From the NCBI RefSeq assembly GCF_002115825.1, contig NZ_JFJZ01000036.1:1-45978 (forward strand): a stretch of DNA of 45,978 nucleotides. Reading direction: 5' to 3'. A model generated the notes under the pieces. That model had not been told where the DNA came from, did no database searches, and was given only the letters and a program-made list of their open reading frames with translations. Position 1 is the stretch's first letter, and each line of letters begins with the position of its first letter. The DNA comes from Thalassospira sp. MCCC 1A01428. Its GTDB lineage: Bacteria; Pseudomonadota; Alphaproteobacteria; Rhodospirillales; Thalassospiraceae. Both the position numbers and the translations under genes were made by a program. Positions 1 to 9,496 of the stretch are shown piece after piece.

Positions 1-18
1 GCCAAGATCATTGAATAA
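1..18 (+). CDS. tuf: Elongation factor Tu, last five codons (partial)
   Basis: The first 18 bases read Ala-Lys-Ile-Ile-Glu followed by TAA. EF-Tu proteins of alphaproteobacteria end in a tail of this kind (Val-Ala-Lys-Ile-Ile-Glu), and in this class tuf normally lies directly upstream of rpsJ, as part of the str-S10 gene order. The rest of the gene lies outside the window. The call rests on five residues plus context, so it is a good inference rather than a proof. Confidence 0.7.
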   Translation, partial: AKIIE

Positions 19-35
19 TTTCCTTGATCTTTGTG

Positions 36-72
36 TCGCGGGCGGCTACATAAGCCGCCCGCGATACTTTTT
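36..72 (+). terminator. Stem-loop between tuf and rpsJ, probable terminator or attenuator
   Basis: Positions 36-47 and 53-64 form a perfect 12-bp GC-rich stem with a 5-base loop, followed by five T at 68-72. It lies 18 bases after the tuf stop codon and about 70 bases before rpsJ. It could end tuf transcription, partly attenuate read-through into the ribosomal cluster, or protect the tuf mRNA 3' end. The T tract is short and starts four bases after the stem, so full termination is uncertain. Confidence 0.6.
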
Positions 73-135
73 GCGGCAATCGTCAACTCCAGTTGAGGGG
101 CCGGTGTCCTTTTGAGGGCTCCGGTACATAATTAC

Positions 136-444
136 ATGGATAGTCAGAACATTCGCATTCGCCTGAAGGCGTTTGACCATCGCGTGCTGGACCAGTCCAC
201 GCGCGAGATCGTCAATACGGCGAAGCGCACTGGCGCAGAGGTCCGCGGCCCGATTCCGCTGCCGACCCGCATAGAAAAATACACTGTTCTGCGGTCTCCG
301 CATATTGACAAAAAGTCACGTGAACAGTTCGAAATCCGTACGCACAAGCGTCTTCTCGACATTGTCGACCCGACTCCGCAAACCGTTGATGCTTTGATGA
401 AGCTCGACCTTGCTGCCGGTGTCGATGTCGAGATCAAGCTTTAA
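136..444 (+). CDS. rpsJ: 30S ribosomal protein S10 (NusE)
   Basis: A 102-residue protein, the usual S10 length, starting [16 protein letters not shown] and containing the conserved [17 protein letters not shown] segment near residues 40-56. S10 binds the 30S head and, with NusB, takes part in transcription antitermination. The ATG at 136 was chosen because the family begins here; the frame is open upstream to a TTG at 112 that adds eight residues without family support. A GAGGG lies about 18 bases upstream, so the ribosome binding site is weak or structured. It is the first gene of the S10 part of the cluster. Confidence 0.97.
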   Translation: MDSQNIRIRLKAFDHRVLDQSTREIVNTAKRTGAEVRGPIPLPTRIEKYTVLRSPHIDKKSREQFEIRTHKRLLDIVDPTPQTVDALMKLDLAAGVDVEIKL

Positions 445-460
445 TCGGGAGTAAGCCGCA

Positions 461-1174
461 ATGCGTAGTGGACTTATTACCCAGAAAGTCGGCATGACCC
501 GCGTCTTCACGGACGAGGGTGTGCATATTCCTGTGACCGTTCTGAAGGTTGATAATCTTCAGGTCGTTGCGAACCGTACCAACGACGTCGACGGTTACGT
601 TGCCGTACAGCTGGGTTACGGCAAGGCAAAAGTTAAAAACGTGTCCAAGCCGATGCGTGGCCACTTTGCCAAAGCAAAAGTCGAACCGAAAGCCAAGCTT
701 GTCGAATTCCGCGTTAGCGAAGACGGCCTGATTGAAGTTGGCGCTGAACTTTCAGCCGCTCACTTCGTTGAAGGCCAGTATGTCGACGTTACCGGTACCT
801 CGATCGGTAAAGGCTTCGCCGGTGCGATGAAGCGTCACAATTTCGGTGGTTTGCGTGCGTCGCACGGTGTGTCTGTATCGCACCGTTCGCATGGTTCCAC
901 CGGTCAGTGCCAGGATCCTGGCCGCGTCTTCAAAGGTAAGAAGATGGCTGGTCACATGGGTGCTGCCCGCGTTACCGTCCAGAGCTTGAAAATCGTCGCT
1001 ACCGACGAAGCCAAAGGTCTGGTTCTGGTGCACGGTGCTGTTCCGGGTCATTCGGGTGCGTATGTCCTTGTTAAGGATGCCGTGAAGCGGGTTGCACCGG
1101 AAGGTCTGCCGTTCCCGGCCGCGCTTAAGGGTGCTGCCCCGGTTGCTGAAGCAGCCGCCGAGGATAAGGAATAA
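461..1174 (+). CDS. rplC: 50S ribosomal protein L3
   Basis: This is a 237-residue L3, an early assembly protein of the large subunit whose central loop reaches toward the peptidyl transferase centre. The loop sequence [20 protein letters not shown] is at residues 146-165. One of its glutamines (Gln149) matches the site that PrmB methylates in other proteobacteria. The last 20 or so residues form an Ala/Glu-rich tail that makes the protein longer than the 209-residue E. coli form; such tails are common in alphaproteobacteria. A GGGAG lies upstream of the ATG. Confidence 0.97.
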   Translation: MRSGLITQKVGMTRVFTDEGVHIPVTVLKVDNLQVVANRTNDVDGYVAVQLGYGKAKVKNVSKPMRGHFAKAKVEPKAKLVEFRVSEDGLIEVGAELSAAHFVEGQYVDVTGTSIGKGFAGAMKRHNFGGLRASHGVSVSHRSHGSTGQCQDPGRVFKGKKMAGHMGAARVTVQSLKIVATDEAKGLVLVHGAVPGHSGAYVLVKDAVKRVAPEGLPFPAALKGAAPVAEAAAEDKE

Positions 1175-1179
1175 GCATC

Positions 1180-1800
1180 ATGAAGCTCGACGTATTGAAT
1201 CTGGACGCTTCCAGCGCCGGCAATATTGATCTCGCAGAAGAGATCTTTGGTCTGGAAGTTCGTCGTGACATCCTTCACCGCATGGTGACCTGGCAGTTGG
1301 CAAAGCGCCGCGCCGGGACCCATAAGGTCAAGGAAAAAAGCGAAATTTCCGCAACCACGAAAAAATTCGTGCGGCAGAAGGGCAGTGGCGGTGCACGTCA
1401 TGGTTCCCGTAAGGCTGTACAGTTCCGTGGTGGTGGTGTTGCGCATGGTCCGCGCGTTCGTGACCATTCGCATGATCTGACCAAGAAATTCCGTAAACTC
1501 GCGCTGAAGACGGCTTTGTCGGCTAAAGCAAAGGACGGTAAACTTATCGTTCTTGATAATGCGGACTTCTCGGATTCGAAGACCAAGGCTCTGGCTGTAG
1601 TTTTCTCTAAACTCGGCTGGAAATCGGCATTGATCATCGACGGTGCATCGGTCAACGAAGGTTTTGCTCGCGCAGCGCGCAACATCCCGCAGATTGATGT
1701 TCTGCCGCAGGTTGGTGCCAACGTCTATGACATCCTGCGCCGTGACACCCTGGTGCTGACCAAGGGTGCGGTCGAAGCGTTGGAGGCACGTCTCAAATGA
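1180..1800 (+). CDS. rplD: 50S ribosomal protein L4
   Basis: A 206-residue L4. The Gly/Arg-rich segment around residues 63-105 (with [19 protein letters not shown]) is the extended loop that lines the peptide exit tunnel. In gamma-proteobacteria L4 also represses its own S10 operon through the leader RNA; whether that applies here is unknown, and I recognise no similar leader. It starts five bases after rplC, and its TGA overlaps the ATG of rplW (ATGA at 1797-1800), which suggests translational coupling. Confidence 0.97.
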   Translation: MKLDVLNLDASSAGNIDLAEEIFGLEVRRDILHRMVTWQLAKRRAGTHKVKEKSEISATTKKFVRQKGSGGARHGSRKAVQFRGGGVAHGPRVRDHSHDLTKKFRKLALKTALSAKAKDGKLIVLDNADFSDSKTKALAVVFSKLGWKSALIIDGASVNEGFARAARNIPQIDVLPQVGANVYDILRRDTLVLTKGAVEALEARLK

Positions 1801-2099
1801 CGATCATCAGCAAAGAGCGGATGTACGAAGTCATCCGCGCCCCGCATATTACTGAAAAGTCGACGCTGATTTCTGAACACAACGCTGTTGCGTTCAAAGT
1901 CGCTATCGACGCCACCAAGCCGGAAATCAAGGCTGCTGTGGAAGGTCTGTTCGGGGTGAAGGTCAAGGCGGTTAACACCTCAGTGGTGAAAGGCAAGACC
2001 AAGCGTTTTCGTGGTACTGCCGGCCGTCGGAGTGATTTCAAGAAAGCGATGGTTACCCTCGAAGAGGGTCAATCCATCGATGTGACGACGGGAATCTAA
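1797..2099 (+). CDS. rplW: 50S ribosomal protein L23
   Basis: A 100-residue L23 with the hallmark [13 protein letters not shown] at residues 9-21 and a [10 protein letters not shown] segment in the middle. L23 sits at the exit of the peptide tunnel and is the docking site for trigger factor and the signal recognition particle. The ATG at 1797 overlaps the rplD stop. An internal ATG at 1821 would give a protein starting MYEVIRAPH; the overlapping start is preferred because close coupling is the pattern in this cluster. Confidence 0.96.
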   Translation: MTIISKERMYEVIRAPHITEKSTLISEHNAVAFKVAIDATKPEIKAAVEGLFGVKVKAVNTSVVKGKTKRFRGTAGRRSDFKKAMVTLEEGQSIDVTTGI

Positions 2100-2102
2100 G
2101 AC

Positions 2103-2930
2103 ATGGCTTTGAAGAAGTTTAAACCAACATCTCCTGGTCGCCGTCAGCTGGTTCTTGTCGATCGCTCCGATCTCCACAAGGGCAAGCCGATCAAAGCGCT
2201 GACCGAAGGTCTGCGCAAGAAAGGCGGCCGTAACAACGCTGGTCGTATCACCGCACGTCGTATCGGTGGTGGTCACAAGCGTCGTTACCGCATCATCGAC
2301 TTCAAACGTAACAAGTTTGACGTCGTCGGTACGGTCGAACGTCTGGAATACGATCCGAACCGCACGGCATTTATTGCCCTGGTTCGTTATTCCGATGACG
2401 AGCTGGCCTACATCCTCGCACCGCAGCGTCTCGCAGTTGGCGACAAGGTTGTCGCTTCCGACCGCGTAGACATTAAGCCGGGTAACGCCGCACCGCTGAA
2501 GAATATTCCGGTCGGTACCATTGTCCATAACGTCGAACTGAAAGCCGGTAAAGGTGGACAGGTCGCACGGTCGGCAGGCGCCTATGTGCAGCTCGTCGGT
2601 AAGGACCAGGGTTACGCCCAGCTTAAGCTGTCCTCCGGTGAGGTGCGTTTGGTTCGTGGTGAATGCATGGCGACCATTGGTGCCGTGTCCAACCAGGACC
2701 AGCAAAATACGAATCTTGGTAAGGCTGGCCGTAATCGCTGGCTTGGTAAGCGTCCGTCGGTTCGTGGTGTTGCCATGAACCCGATCGATCACCCGCATGG
2801 TGGTGGTGAAGGCCGTACTTCGGGTGGTCGTCACCCGGTTACGCCTTGGGGCAAGCCGACCAAGGGTAAACGCACCCGCTCGAACAAAAAGACTGACGCG
2901 CTCATCATGCGCCGTCGTCATAAGAGCTAA
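2103..2930 (+). CDS. rplB: 50S ribosomal protein L2
   Basis: A 275-residue L2, of standard length. It contains the near-universal [14 protein letters not shown] block at residues 226-239; the first histidine (His230) corresponds to the residue important for peptidyl transfer in E. coli L2. Basic N- and C-terminal ends (RRRHKS at the end) contact 23S rRNA and the L2 body supports subunit association. It begins three bases after rplW, with only a weak Shine-Dalgarno, so it probably relies on translation of the preceding gene. Confidence 0.98.
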   Translation: MALKKFKPTSPGRRQLVLVDRSDLHKGKPIKALTEGLRKKGGRNNAGRITARRIGGGHKRRYRIIDFKRNKFDVVGTVERLEYDPNRTAFIALVRYSDDELAYILAPQRLAVGDKVVASDRVDIKPGNAAPLKNIPVGTIVHNVELKAGKGGQVARSAGAYVQLVGKDQGYAQLKLSSGEVRLVRGECMATIGAVSNQDQQNTNLGKAGRNRWLGKRPSVRGVAMNPIDHPHGGGEGRTSGGRHPVTPWGKPTKGKRTRSNKKTDALIMRRRHKS

Positions 2931-2946
2931 CGGAGGAGGCTAGACA

Positions 2947-3225
2947 ATGGCGCGTTCCGTTTGGAAGGGTCCGTTTGTAGATGGATACCTTCTTAAGAAA
3001 GCCGATACAGTCCGTGCCTCTGGCCGGAATGAGGTAATTAAGACCTGGTCGCGGCGCTCGACGATTTTGCCGCAATTCGTAGGCCTCACTTTTGGGGTTT
3101 ACAATGGCCAGAAGTTCCTTCCGGTACTCGTGACCGAAGACATGATTGGTCACAAGTTCGGTGAGTTCTCGCCGACCCGGACCTATTATGGTCATGCGGC
3201 CGACAAAAAGGCGAAGAGGAAGTAA
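2947..3225 (+). CDS. rpsS: 30S ribosomal protein S19
   Basis: A 92-residue S19 beginning [16 protein letters not shown], with the conserved [20 protein letters not shown] region near residues 37-56 and [16 protein letters not shown] near 68-83. It binds 16S rRNA in the 30S head, in complex with S13. A strong GGAGGAGG precedes the ATG, in the short gap after rplB. Confidence 0.98.
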   Translation: MARSVWKGPFVDGYLLKKADTVRASGRNEVIKTWSRRSTILPQFVGLTFGVYNGQKFLPVLVTEDMIGHKFGEFSPTRTYYGHAADKKAKRK

Positions 3226-3227
3226 CG

Positions 3228-3608
3228 ATGGGCAAGAAAGCTGACATCCGTCGGCTGGCGGATAACGAGGCTGCGGCTTCGCTCCGGGCAGTACGCATTT
3301 CCCCGCGTAAGCTCAACCTCGTCGCCGAGTCGATTCGTGGGAAGAAGGCAGAAACTGCTTTGGCAGAACTGACCTTCTCCAACAAGCGTATTTCGAATGA
3401 CGTCAAGAAGTTGTTGGAGTCGGCAATTGCGAATGCCGAAAACAACCACCAGCTTGATGTCGACCGTCTGTACGTAAAAGAGGCGTCTGTTGGTAAGGCA
3501 TTTGTGATGAAACGCTGGCGTGCCCGTGCACGTGGTCGCGTTGGCAAGATCATTAAGCCGTTCTCCAACATCCGCATCGTTGTTTGCGAACGTGAGGGGG
3601 CCGAATAA
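3228..3608 (+). CDS. rplV: 50S ribosomal protein L22
   Basis: A 126-residue L22. The central part with [20 protein letters not shown] (residues 25-44) and the [15 protein letters not shown] hairpin (about 97-111) match the family; the hairpin narrows the exit tunnel and is where macrolide-resistance changes arise in other species. The stop codon overlaps the rpsC start by one base (TAATG). The N-terminus ([18 protein letters not shown]) is longer than in E. coli, as is common in this class. Confidence 0.97.
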   Translation: MGKKADIRRLADNEAAASLRAVRISPRKLNLVAESIRGKKAETALAELTFSNKRISNDVKKLLESAIANAENNHQLDVDRLYVKEASVGKAFVMKRWRARARGRVGKIIKPFSNIRIVVCEREGAE

Positions 3609-4294
3609 TGGGTCAGAAAGTTAATCCGATCGGCCTGCGCGTTGGCATCAACCGTACCTGGGATTCCCGCTGGTACGCCAACAAGGCTGATTTCGCCGGT
3701 CTTCTTCACGAAGATCTGGCAATCCGCAAATTCATCATGGAACGTCTGAAACAAGCAGGCGTCTCCAAGGTGATTATCGAACGTCCTGCCAAAAAAGCCC
3801 GGATTTCGATCCACAGTGCCCGTCCGGGTGTTGTGATCGGCAAAAAGGGCCAGGACATCGAAAAGCTCAAGAATGATCTGCAGAAGCTGGCAAATGCCGA
3901 AGTGCAGGTTAACATCATCGAAATCCGCAAGCCGGAAGTCGATGCAAAGCTGGTCGCTGACAACATCGCCCAGCAGCTTGAGCGTCGCGTTTCCTTCCGT
4001 CGCGCCATGAAGCGGTCGGTTCAGAATGCCATGCGCCTTGGCGTTGGTGGTATTCGGATCAACGCTGCCGGGCGTCTCGGCGGGGCTGAAATTGCTCGTA
4101 CCGAATGGTATCGTGAAGGTCGGGTTCCGTTGCACACGCTGCGTGCGGATATCGATTACGGCACTTCTGAAGCACACACCACCTATGGTGTTTGCGGTCT
4201 GAAGGTCTGGATCTTCAAGGGCGAAATCATGGCTCATGATCCGTTGGCTTCCGAGCGCCGTGCGCTCGAGTCGGCTGGTTCTGGCCGCAAGTAA
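3608..4294 (+). CDS. rpsC: 30S ribosomal protein S3
   Basis: A 228-residue S3 starting [20 protein letters not shown]. The KH RNA-binding domain carries [18 protein letters not shown] near residues 74-91, and the C-terminal domain has [20 protein letters not shown] near residues 141-160. S3 forms the mRNA entry side of the 30S subunit and contributes to its helicase activity. It overlaps the end of rplV by one base and a GAGGGGG precedes it. Confidence 0.98.
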   Translation: MGQKVNPIGLRVGINRTWDSRWYANKADFAGLLHEDLAIRKFIMERLKQAGVSKVIIERPAKKARISIHSARPGVVIGKKGQDIEKLKNDLQKLANAEVQVNIIEIRKPEVDAKLVADNIAQQLERRVSFRRAMKRSVQNAMRLGVGGIRINAAGRLGGAEIARTEWYREGRVPLHTLRADIDYGTSEAHTTYGVCGLKVWIFKGEIMAHDPLASERRALESAGSGRK

Positions 4295-4306
4295 GGAGAT
4301 AGAAAG

Positions 4307-4726
4307 ATGCTTTCTCCGAAACGCACAAAGTTCCGTAAAGCCCATAAGGGACGCCTTAAAGGCGAAGCAAAAGGTGGCACGGATCTTAATTTCGGCGCTT
4401 ATGGCTTGAAAGCCTTGGAACCGGAGCGTATAACGGCGCGTCAGATCGAAGCGGCTCGTCGCGCGATCACTCGTCACATCCGCCGTCAAGGTCGGGTGTG
4501 GATCCGTGTTTTCCCGGATCTGCCGGTTTCGCAAAAGCCTGCCGAGGTTCGTCAGGGTAAAGGTAAGGGTTCTGTCGAATATTGGGCAGCCCGCGTCAAA
4601 CCCGGTCGGATTATGTTTGAACTCGACGGTGTTCCGCTGGATCTTGCACGCCGGGCTTTCGAGCTCGCTTCGGCTAAGCTGCCGATCAAGACCAAGTTTG
4701 TCACGCGTCTTGGTGAAGGGGAGTAA
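4307..4726 (+). CDS. rplP: 50S ribosomal protein L16
   Basis: A 139-residue L16 with the family start [16 protein letters not shown] and the [17 protein letters not shown] segment near residues 59-75. It lies near the A site and helps position aminoacyl-tRNA. An AAGGAGA Shine-Dalgarno sits upstream of the ATG. Next to rpsC and rpmC, as in nearly all bacteria. Confidence 0.98.
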   Translation: MLSPKRTKFRKAHKGRLKGEAKGGTDLNFGAYGLKALEPERITARQIEAARRAITRHIRRQGRVWIRVFPDLPVSQKPAEVRQGKGKGSVEYWAARVKPGRIMFELDGVPLDLARRAFELASAKLPIKTKFVTRLGEGE

Positions 4727-4732
4727 TTAGTG

Positions 4733-4933
4733 ATGAAAGTTGCTGATCTCCGCGCTAAAAGCGCCGATGAACTGAAAGAAATGCTGCTCGATCTACGGAA
4801 GGAGTCGTTTAACATGCGATTCCAACAGGCGACCGGTCAGTTCGAAAATACTGCGCGGGTCCGTCAGGTCCGTCGTGATATTGCCCGCATCAAAACCCTT
4901 CTCGGAAACGAGAAGGGTGCCAGCGCGGCCTAA
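4733..4933 (+). CDS. rpmC: 50S ribosomal protein L29
   Basis: A 66-residue helical L29 starting [20 protein letters not shown], with the conserved [11 protein letters not shown] motif in the middle. L29 sits next to L23 at the tunnel exit. GTG at 4730 directly precedes the ATG at 4733; the ATG is preferred because it is the stronger codon, the family begins there and the GGGGAG at 4718-4723 is then suitably spaced. Confidence 0.95.
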   Translation: MKVADLRAKSADELKEMLLDLRKESFNMRFQQATGQFENTARVRQVRRDIARIKTLLGNEKGASAA

Positions 4934-4959
4934 CAGGACACGCATAGGAGTTAAGACAC

Positions 4960-5193
4960 ATGCCGAGGCGTGTATTGCAGGGGACAGTCGTTTCGACCAA
5001 AAACGACAAGACTGTGGTGGTCCGTGTGGAACGCCAGGTCATGCACCCGCTGTATAAAAAGTACGTGCGCAAGTCGAAGAAATTCCACGCGCATGATGAA
5101 GAGAACCGCTTCAAGACGGGTGACGTCGTTCGTATTCGCGAATGCCGGCCGATCTCGAAATTGAAGTCTTGGGAAGTAGTGGTCGAGGAGTGA
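4960..5193 (+). CDS. rpsQ: 30S ribosomal protein S17
   Basis: A 77-residue S17, starting [20 protein letters not shown] and carrying [20 protein letters not shown] near residues 28-47. It is a primary 16S rRNA-binding protein of OB fold. The ATG follows a TAGGAG about nine bases upstream. It lies between rpmC and rplN, as in other bacteria. Confidence 0.97.
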   Translation: MPRRVLQGTVVSTKNDKTVVVRVERQVMHPLYKKYVRKSKKFHAHDEENRFKTGDVVRIRECRPISKLKSWEVVVEE

Positions 5194-5227
5194 GTCCTCA
5201 GCCCAATTATAGTCAAGGGGTAAACCC

Positions 5228-5596
5228 ATGATCCAGATGCAGTCCAATCTGGACGTCGCCGACAACAGCGGCGCTCGCCGTGTCCAGTGCATCAAGGTAC
5301 TGGGCGGCTCGAAGCGTAAAACCGCCAATGTTGGTGATGTTATCGTGGTTTCCGTCAAGGAAGCCATCCCGCGCGGTCGTGTTAAGAAGGGTGCAGTTCA
5401 CAAAGCTGTCATCGTTCGGACCGCAAAGGAAATTCGCCGCTCTGACGGGTCTGCGATCCGTTTCGACCGCAACGCAGCCGTGTTGATCAACAACAACGGT
5501 GAGCCGATCGGTACACGTATTTTCGGCCCGGTAACCCGTGAACTTCGTTCGCGTGGTTACATGAAGATCATTTCGCTCGCTCCGGAGGTGCTGTAA
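5228..5596 (+). CDS. rplN: 50S ribosomal protein L14
   Basis: A 122-residue L14, the exact canonical length, with [20 protein letters not shown] at the start and [20 protein letters not shown] near residues 87-106. It binds 23S rRNA at the subunit interface and is the target of the silencing factor RsfS. AAGGGG precedes the ATG. The stop overlaps the rplX ATG by one base. Confidence 0.98.
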   Translation: MIQMQSNLDVADNSGARRVQCIKVLGGSKRKTANVGDVIVVSVKEAIPRGRVKKGAVHKAVIVRTAKEIRRSDGSAIRFDRNAAVLINNNGEPIGTRIFGPVTRELRSRGYMKIISLAPEVL

Positions 5597-5913
5597 TGGC
5601 TGCCAAAATTAAAAAGGGTGATCGCGTTATTGTTCTGACGGGTAAAGACAAGGGTAAAACCGGCGAAGTTATCGCCGCTTTCCCGACCGAAAATAAGGTA
5701 TTGGTACAGGGCGTTAACCTGGTGAAGCGTCACCAGCGTGCGTCCGGCTCTGACACCGGTGGTATCGTCGAGAAGGAAGCGAAAATTAACGTTTCCAATA
5801 TCGCGATTGTTGATCCGAAAGAAAACAAGCCGACCCGCGTCGGTTTCAAGACCCTCGATGATGGTCGCAAGGTTCGCGTTGCGAAGCTCAGCGGCGAAGT
5901 CATCGACAACTGA
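5596..5913 (+). CDS. rplX: 50S ribosomal protein L24
   Basis: A 105-residue L24 with an N-terminal KOW-type motif ([20 protein letters not shown], residues 4-23). L24 is one of the two proteins that start 50S assembly. It overlaps the L14 stop by one base, and GGAGG inside the end of rplN is its Shine-Dalgarno. Confidence 0.97.
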   Translation: MAAKIKKGDRVIVLTGKDKGKTGEVIAAFPTENKVLVQGVNLVKRHQRASGSDTGGIVEKEAKINVSNIAIVDPKENKPTRVGFKTLDDGRKVRVAKLSGEVIDN

Positions 5914-5924
5914 GGGACGGAAAA

Positions 5925-6464
5925 ATGACGCGCCTGCGCGAACATTACAAGTCAGTGGTGCGTGATGCACTCCAGAAAGAATTCTCTTACGAGAATGTTA
6001 TGGAGATTCCGCGCCTTGAAAAGATCGTGATCAATATGGGTGTCGGCGACGCCACCCAGGATCGCAAAAAGCTGGAAGGTGCCGCTGCGGATCTCGCGGC
6101 CATCACCGGTCAGAAACCTGTCTTTACCAAAGCGAAGAAGTCCGTTGCGGCTTTCAAACTGCGTGAAGGCATGAATATCGGTTGTAAAGTGACCTTGCGT
6201 CGCGACCGTATGTTCGAATTTTTGGATCGTCTCGTGACGATCGCGCTTCCGCGCGTTCGTGACTTCCGCGGTCTGAACAAGAAATCCTTCGATGGTCGTG
6301 GCAACTTTGCCATGGGCCTCAAGGAACAGTTCGTCTTTCCCGAAGTCGAGTACGACAAAGCCGACTCGGCTCGCGGGATGGATATCATCATTTGTACCAC
6401 GGCTAAGTCCGACGGTGAAGCTCTGGCCCTTCTTAAGGGTTTTGATCTTCCGTTCGGAAACTAA
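5925..6464 (+). CDS. rplE: 50S ribosomal protein L5
   Basis: A 179-residue L5 with [17 protein letters not shown] near residues 27-43 and [20 protein letters not shown] near residues 106-125. It binds 5S rRNA in the central protuberance together with L18 and contacts P-site tRNA and S13. A GAGGGACGG lies upstream of the ATG. Confidence 0.98.
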   Translation: MTRLREHYKSVVRDALQKEFSYENVMEIPRLEKIVINMGVGDATQDRKKLEGAAADLAAITGQKPVFTKAKKSVAAFKLREGMNIGCKVTLRRDRMFEFLDRLVTIALPRVRDFRGLNKKSFDGRGNFAMGLKEQFVFPEVEYDKADSARGMDIIICTTAKSDGEALALLKGFDLPFGN

Positions 6465-6477
6465 CGGAGGTTGGCCC

Positions 6478-6783
6478 ATGGCCAAGAAAAGTGCCGTCCA
6501 GCGCGAGCTTAAACGCGAGCGTCTGGCAAAGCAGTATGCCAACAAGCGTGCTGCCCTGAAGTCGATCATCGACAACCGCGAGACTTCGTTTGAAGATCGT
6601 GTCGTTGCTGTGATGAAACTTGCCCAGCTGCCCCGCAACTCGGCTCCGAACCGTCAGCGTATTCGCTGCCTGGTTTCGGGTCGTCCGCGTGGGGTCTATC
6701 GTAAATTCCGCCTGTCCCGTATCGCTCTGCGTGAACTTGCTTCGCGTGGTCAGATCCCGGGCATGGTGAAGTCCAGCTGGTAA
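6478..6783 (+). CDS. rpsN: 30S ribosomal protein S14 (zinc-independent form)
   Basis: A 101-residue S14 beginning [20 protein letters not shown] and ending [12 protein letters not shown]. It is the long form without the paired CxxC zinc motifs: only one cysteine (in [12 protein letters not shown]) remains. It is a late-assembling protein of the 30S head. The reading frame is open far upstream inside rplE, but the ATG at 6478 has a CGGAGG at the right distance and matches the family start. Confidence 0.97.
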   Translation: MAKKSAVQRELKRERLAKQYANKRAALKSIIDNRETSFEDRVVAVMKLAQLPRNSAPNRQRIRCLVSGRPRGVYRKFRLSRIALRELASRGQIPGMVKSSW

Positions 6784-6795
6784 GGAGGACATCAC

Positions 6796-7194
6796 ATGTC
6801 TATGACTGATCCCGTAGGCGATATGCTCACGCGTATCCGTAACGGTCAGCGCGTTGGCAAGTCCAACGTTGTCTCGCCGGCTTCCAAACTGCGTCTCGGC
6901 GTGCTGGACGTTCTCCAGCGCGAAGGGTTTATTCGCGGTTATTCTGTCAGTGAAATTCGCAAGGGCGTCAGCGAGATTGCTATTGAACTCAAATATTTTG
7001 AAGGCAATGGCGTAATCAAGCAGATCGACCGCGTCTCGACCCCGGGTCGTCGTGTATATTCGAAGATCAAAGATCTTCCGAAGGTATATAACGGTCTCGG
7101 TATCGCTGTTCTTTCTACTCCGAGGGGTGTTCTTTCGGATCAGGAGGCTCGCGAGCAAAATGTCGGCGGCGAAATCCTCTGCAAGGTATTCTAA
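6796..7194 (+). CDS. rpsH: 30S ribosomal protein S8
   Basis: A 132-residue S8 starting MSMTDPVGDMLTRIRNGQR, with the conserved RVSTPGRRVYSKIKDLPKV in the middle and GLGIAVLSTPRGVLSDQEA near the end. S8 binds helix 21 of 16S rRNA. In E. coli it represses the spc operon by binding mRNA near rplX-rplE; I did not identify a matching site here. AAGGAGG precedes the ATG. Confidence 0.98.
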   Translation: MSMTDPVGDMLTRIRNGQRVGKSNVVSPASKLRLGVLDVLQREGFIRGYSVSEIRKGVSEIAIELKYFEGNGVIKQIDRVSTPGRRVYSKIKDLPKVYNGLGIAVLSTPRGVLSDQEAREQNVGGEILCKVF

Positions 7195-7208
7195 GGAGAG
7201 GGCCAACG

Positions 7209-7742
7209 ATGTCGCGAGTAGGAAAAAATCCGGTGGCTGTGCCTAACGGCGTATCCATCAACCTGACCGAAGCAGTATTCAGTGCAAAAGGCAAGCTCGG
7301 TGAGCTCAGCCTGAACCTGACCTCGGATGTAACCGTTACCCAGGAAGATAATCAGATCTGGGTAAAACCGAACAATGACAGCAAGCGCGCTCGCGCGCTG
7401 TGGGGTACCACCCGTGCCAACATCGCCAACCTGGTTGCCGGTGTCTCGGAAGGTTTCACCCGCAAGCTTGAAATCACCGGTGTTGGTTACCGTGCCCAGG
7501 TCCAGGGTAACAAACTGGTTCTGCAGCTTGGTTTTTCGCACGACGTAGAAATGGACATTCCGTCCGGTATTTCTGTTGTTGCCGAAAAGCCGACCCTTAT
7601 CGCCATTTCTGGCGCAGATAAACAGCTCGTTGGTCAGTTTGCGGCAAATGCCCGCGGCTGGCGCGGTCCGGAGCCTTACAAAGGCAAGGGTGTCCGTTAC
7701 GAAGGCGAGTATATCTTGCGCAAAGAAGGCAAGAAGAAGTAA
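7209..7742 (+). CDS. rplF: 50S ribosomal protein L6
   Basis: A 177-residue L6, standard length, starting [19 protein letters not shown] and containing [20 protein letters not shown] near the C-terminus, the best conserved part of the family. It consists of two related alpha/beta domains and stabilises the factor-binding region near the sarcin-ricin loop. AAGGAGAGGG lies upstream. Confidence 0.98.
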   Translation: MSRVGKNPVAVPNGVSINLTEAVFSAKGKLGELSLNLTSDVTVTQEDNQIWVKPNNDSKRARALWGTTRANIANLVAGVSEGFTRKLEITGVGYRAQVQGNKLVLQLGFSHDVEMDIPSGISVVAEKPTLIAISGADKQLVGQFAANARGWRGPEPYKGKGVRYEGEYILRKEGKKK

Positions 7743-7753
7743 GGACTGGCACG

Positions 7754-8101
7754 ATGAACAACGCGAGAAACCTTTTCGAACGTCGCAAGCGCCGCGTTCG
7801 TTTTGCGATCCGCCAGAAAGCGGCCGGTCGCCCGCGCCTCAGCGTTCACCGTTCGAACGCGCACATCTATGCGCAAATCATCGACGATCTGGCAGGCACC
7901 ACTATTGCCTCCGCTTCGTCGCGTGAGAACGGTGATAAAGGCGGAAACGCCGATGCAGCTGTGTTGGTTGGCAAGGCGATTGCCGAACGTGCTGTTGCCG
8001 CTGGTGTCAAAACGGTCGTTTTCGATCGTGGCGGGTATTTGTTCCATGGCCGGGTGAAAGCTCTGGCCGATGCCGCCCGTGAGGGCGGTCTGGACTTCTA
8101 A
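7754..8101 (+). CDS. rplR: 50S ribosomal protein L18
   Basis: A 115-residue L18, with a basic N-terminus ([20 protein letters not shown], residues 10-29), the [12 protein letters not shown] segment and a C-terminal [21 protein letters not shown]18 binds 5S rRNA with L5. An AAGGA lies upstream; the gene follows rplF after eleven bases. Confidence 0.97.
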   Translation: MNNARNLFERRKRRVRFAIRQKAAGRPRLSVHRSNAHIYAQIIDDLAGTTIASASSRENGDKGGNADAAVLVGKAIAERAVAAGVKTVVFDRGGYLFHGRVKALADAAREGGLDF

Positions 8102-8112
8102 GGAGCACGACC

Positions 8113-8697
8113 ATGGCACGTAACCAAAATCAACAGCAAGCGCCGAAAAACCGCGAAGAGACTGAACTCGTTGACAAGCTGGTTGGTATCAACCGCGTCG
8201 CGAAGGTGGTCAAAGGCGGTCGTCGTTTTGCATTCTCCGCAATGGTTGTCGTTGGTGACCAGCGCGGTCGCGTCGGCTACGGCACGGGTAAAGCCCGTGA
8301 AGTTCCCGAAGCGATCCGCAAGGCTACCGAAGCAGCCAAGCGTAACATGATCCGCGTTCCCTTGCGCGAAGGTCGTACCCTTCACCATGACATTAACGGT
8401 CATTTCGGTGCAGGTCGCGTTCTTCTTCGTTCGGCTCCCGCCGGTACCGGTATTATTGCCGGTGGTGCAATGCGCGCGGTTTTCGAAACCATGGGTGTTC
8501 AGGACGTGGTTGCCAAGTGCACCGGGTCCAACAACCCCCACAACGTCATCCGTGCAACCCTCGACGCTCTGGTCAATGGCGCTTCACCGCGTCAGGTAGC
8601 GGCCAAGCGCGGTCTGAAGGTTGGCGATATCGTTGCCCGTCGCGATAGCGGTTCAGCAGCAGCTACGGCTGCCGCGGCTGCGCTCGAAAAGGAGTAA
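8113..8697 (+). CDS. rpsE: 30S ribosomal protein S5
   Basis: A 194-residue S5. The double-stranded RNA-binding part spans residues 17-80 ([20 protein letters not shown]) and the C-terminal half holds [18 protein letters not shown] near residues 112-129. S5 helps form the mRNA entry tunnel and affects accuracy. It is longer than the 167-residue E. coli protein because of an N-terminal polar stretch ([10 protein letters not shown]) and an Ala-rich tail. AAGGAGC precedes the ATG. Confidence 0.98.
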   Translation: MARNQNQQQAPKNREETELVDKLVGINRVAKVVKGGRRFAFSAMVVVGDQRGRVGYGTGKAREVPEAIRKATEAAKRNMIRVPLREGRTLHHDINGHFGAGRVLLRSAPAGTGIIAGGAMRAVFETMGVQDVVAKCTGSNNPHNVIRATLDALVNGASPRQVAAKRGLKVGDIVARRDSGSAAATAAAAALEKE

Positions 8698-8703
8698 TTC
8701 GAT

Positions 8704-8898
8704 ATGGCTGCTAGCAAAAAAGCGACCGTTCGCGTTACCCAGACCGGGTCGCCGATTGGACGTCCGGCAGACCAGCGTGCAACGCTGGTCGGTCTTGGTC
8801 TCAACAAGATGCACCGGACTCGTGAGCTGGAAGATACTCCGGCTGTTCGCGGAATGATCGCCAAGGTCAAACACCTCGTCCGTGTGGACGAGGCCTGA
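8704..8898 (+). CDS. rpmD: 50S ribosomal protein L30
   Basis: A 64-residue L30 of the short bacterial type. It holds [20 protein letters not shown] (residues 13-32) followed by [19 protein letters not shown], the family signature. It binds 23S rRNA near 5S rRNA. An AAAAGGAG overlaps the end of rpsE. Confidence 0.97.
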   Translation: MAASKKATVRVTQTGSPIGRPADQRATLVGLGLNKMHRTRELEDTPAVRGMIAKVKHLVRVDEA

Positions 8899-8926
8899 TT
8901 GGCCCAGATCGAAAAGGTGTTGATTG

Positions 8927-9415
8927 ATGAAACTCAACGAACTTGCTGATAACCCGGGCGCCCGCAAAGCGCGCACCCGTGTTGGTCGCGGCATTGGTTC
9001 GGGCAAAGGCAAAACTTCTGGCGCAGGTCAGAAGGGTCAGAAGTCCCGTTCCGGCGTAGCGATTTACGGTTTCGAAGGCGGGCAGATGCCGATTTATCGC
9101 CGCCTTCCGAAACGTGGCTTTAAAAACCCGTTCCGCAAGGAATATGGTGTGGTTAACCTGGGTACCCTTCAGACCGCCGTTGATAACGGTGTGCTTGAAG
9201 AAGGTGCAAATGTCACCATCGCCATCCTCGTGGAAAAAGGCCTGGCCCGTCCGCAGAAAGACGGCCTGCGTCTGCTCGCAAAGGGCGAACTTAAGGCGAA
9301 ACTCGCGATCGAAATCACCGGTGCTTCCAAGTCAGCTATTGAAGCTGTCGAGAAAGCCGGCGGCTCGGTTACGGTTCTGGCTCCGGCAGCTGCCGCAGAC
9401 GAAACCGCAGAGTAA
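8927..9415 (+). CDS. rplO: 50S ribosomal protein L15
   Basis: A 162-residue L15. The N-terminal part is the Gly/Lys-rich extension typical of the family ([20 protein letters not shown] near residues 18-37) and is followed by [20 protein letters not shown]. It is a late-assembling 50S protein. A TTG at 8924 precedes the chosen ATG at 8927. The gene is followed by an 81-base gap with a strong stem-loop before secY. Confidence 0.96.
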   Translation: MKLNELADNPGARKARTRVGRGIGSGKGKTSGAGQKGQKSRSGVAIYGFEGGQMPIYRRLPKRGFKNPFRKEYGVVNLGTLQTAVDNGVLEEGANVTIAILVEKGLARPQKDGLRLLAKGELKAKLAIEITGASKSAIEAVEKAGGSVTVLAPAAAADETAE

Positions 9416-9431
9416 GCCTCTGTAACGACGT

Positions 9432-9475
9432 GAGGGTCCGGTTCCATCTTGCATGGGCCCGGACCCTCCGGTTTT
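9432..9475 (+). terminator. Stem-loop between rplO and secY, possible partial terminator or processing site
   Basis: Positions 9432-9441 and 9459-9468 form a perfect 10-bp GC-rich stem with a 17-base loop, followed by CGG and four T at 9472-9475. The T tract is short and displaced, so partial termination or RNase processing to lower secY output relative to the ribosomal proteins is more likely than a full stop. No secY promoter was recognised. Confidence 0.5.
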
Positions 9476-9496
9476 AGTGTATTGGGAGATGAGTGC

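Noticed and set aside
2266..2469. Long alternative-frame and antisense frames inside ribosomal protein genes (example given; also 1980-2921 and 3086-4534 on the minus strand)
   Set aside because: These are shadows of highly codon-biased ribosomal genes, with no ribosome binding sites and no family-like sequence.
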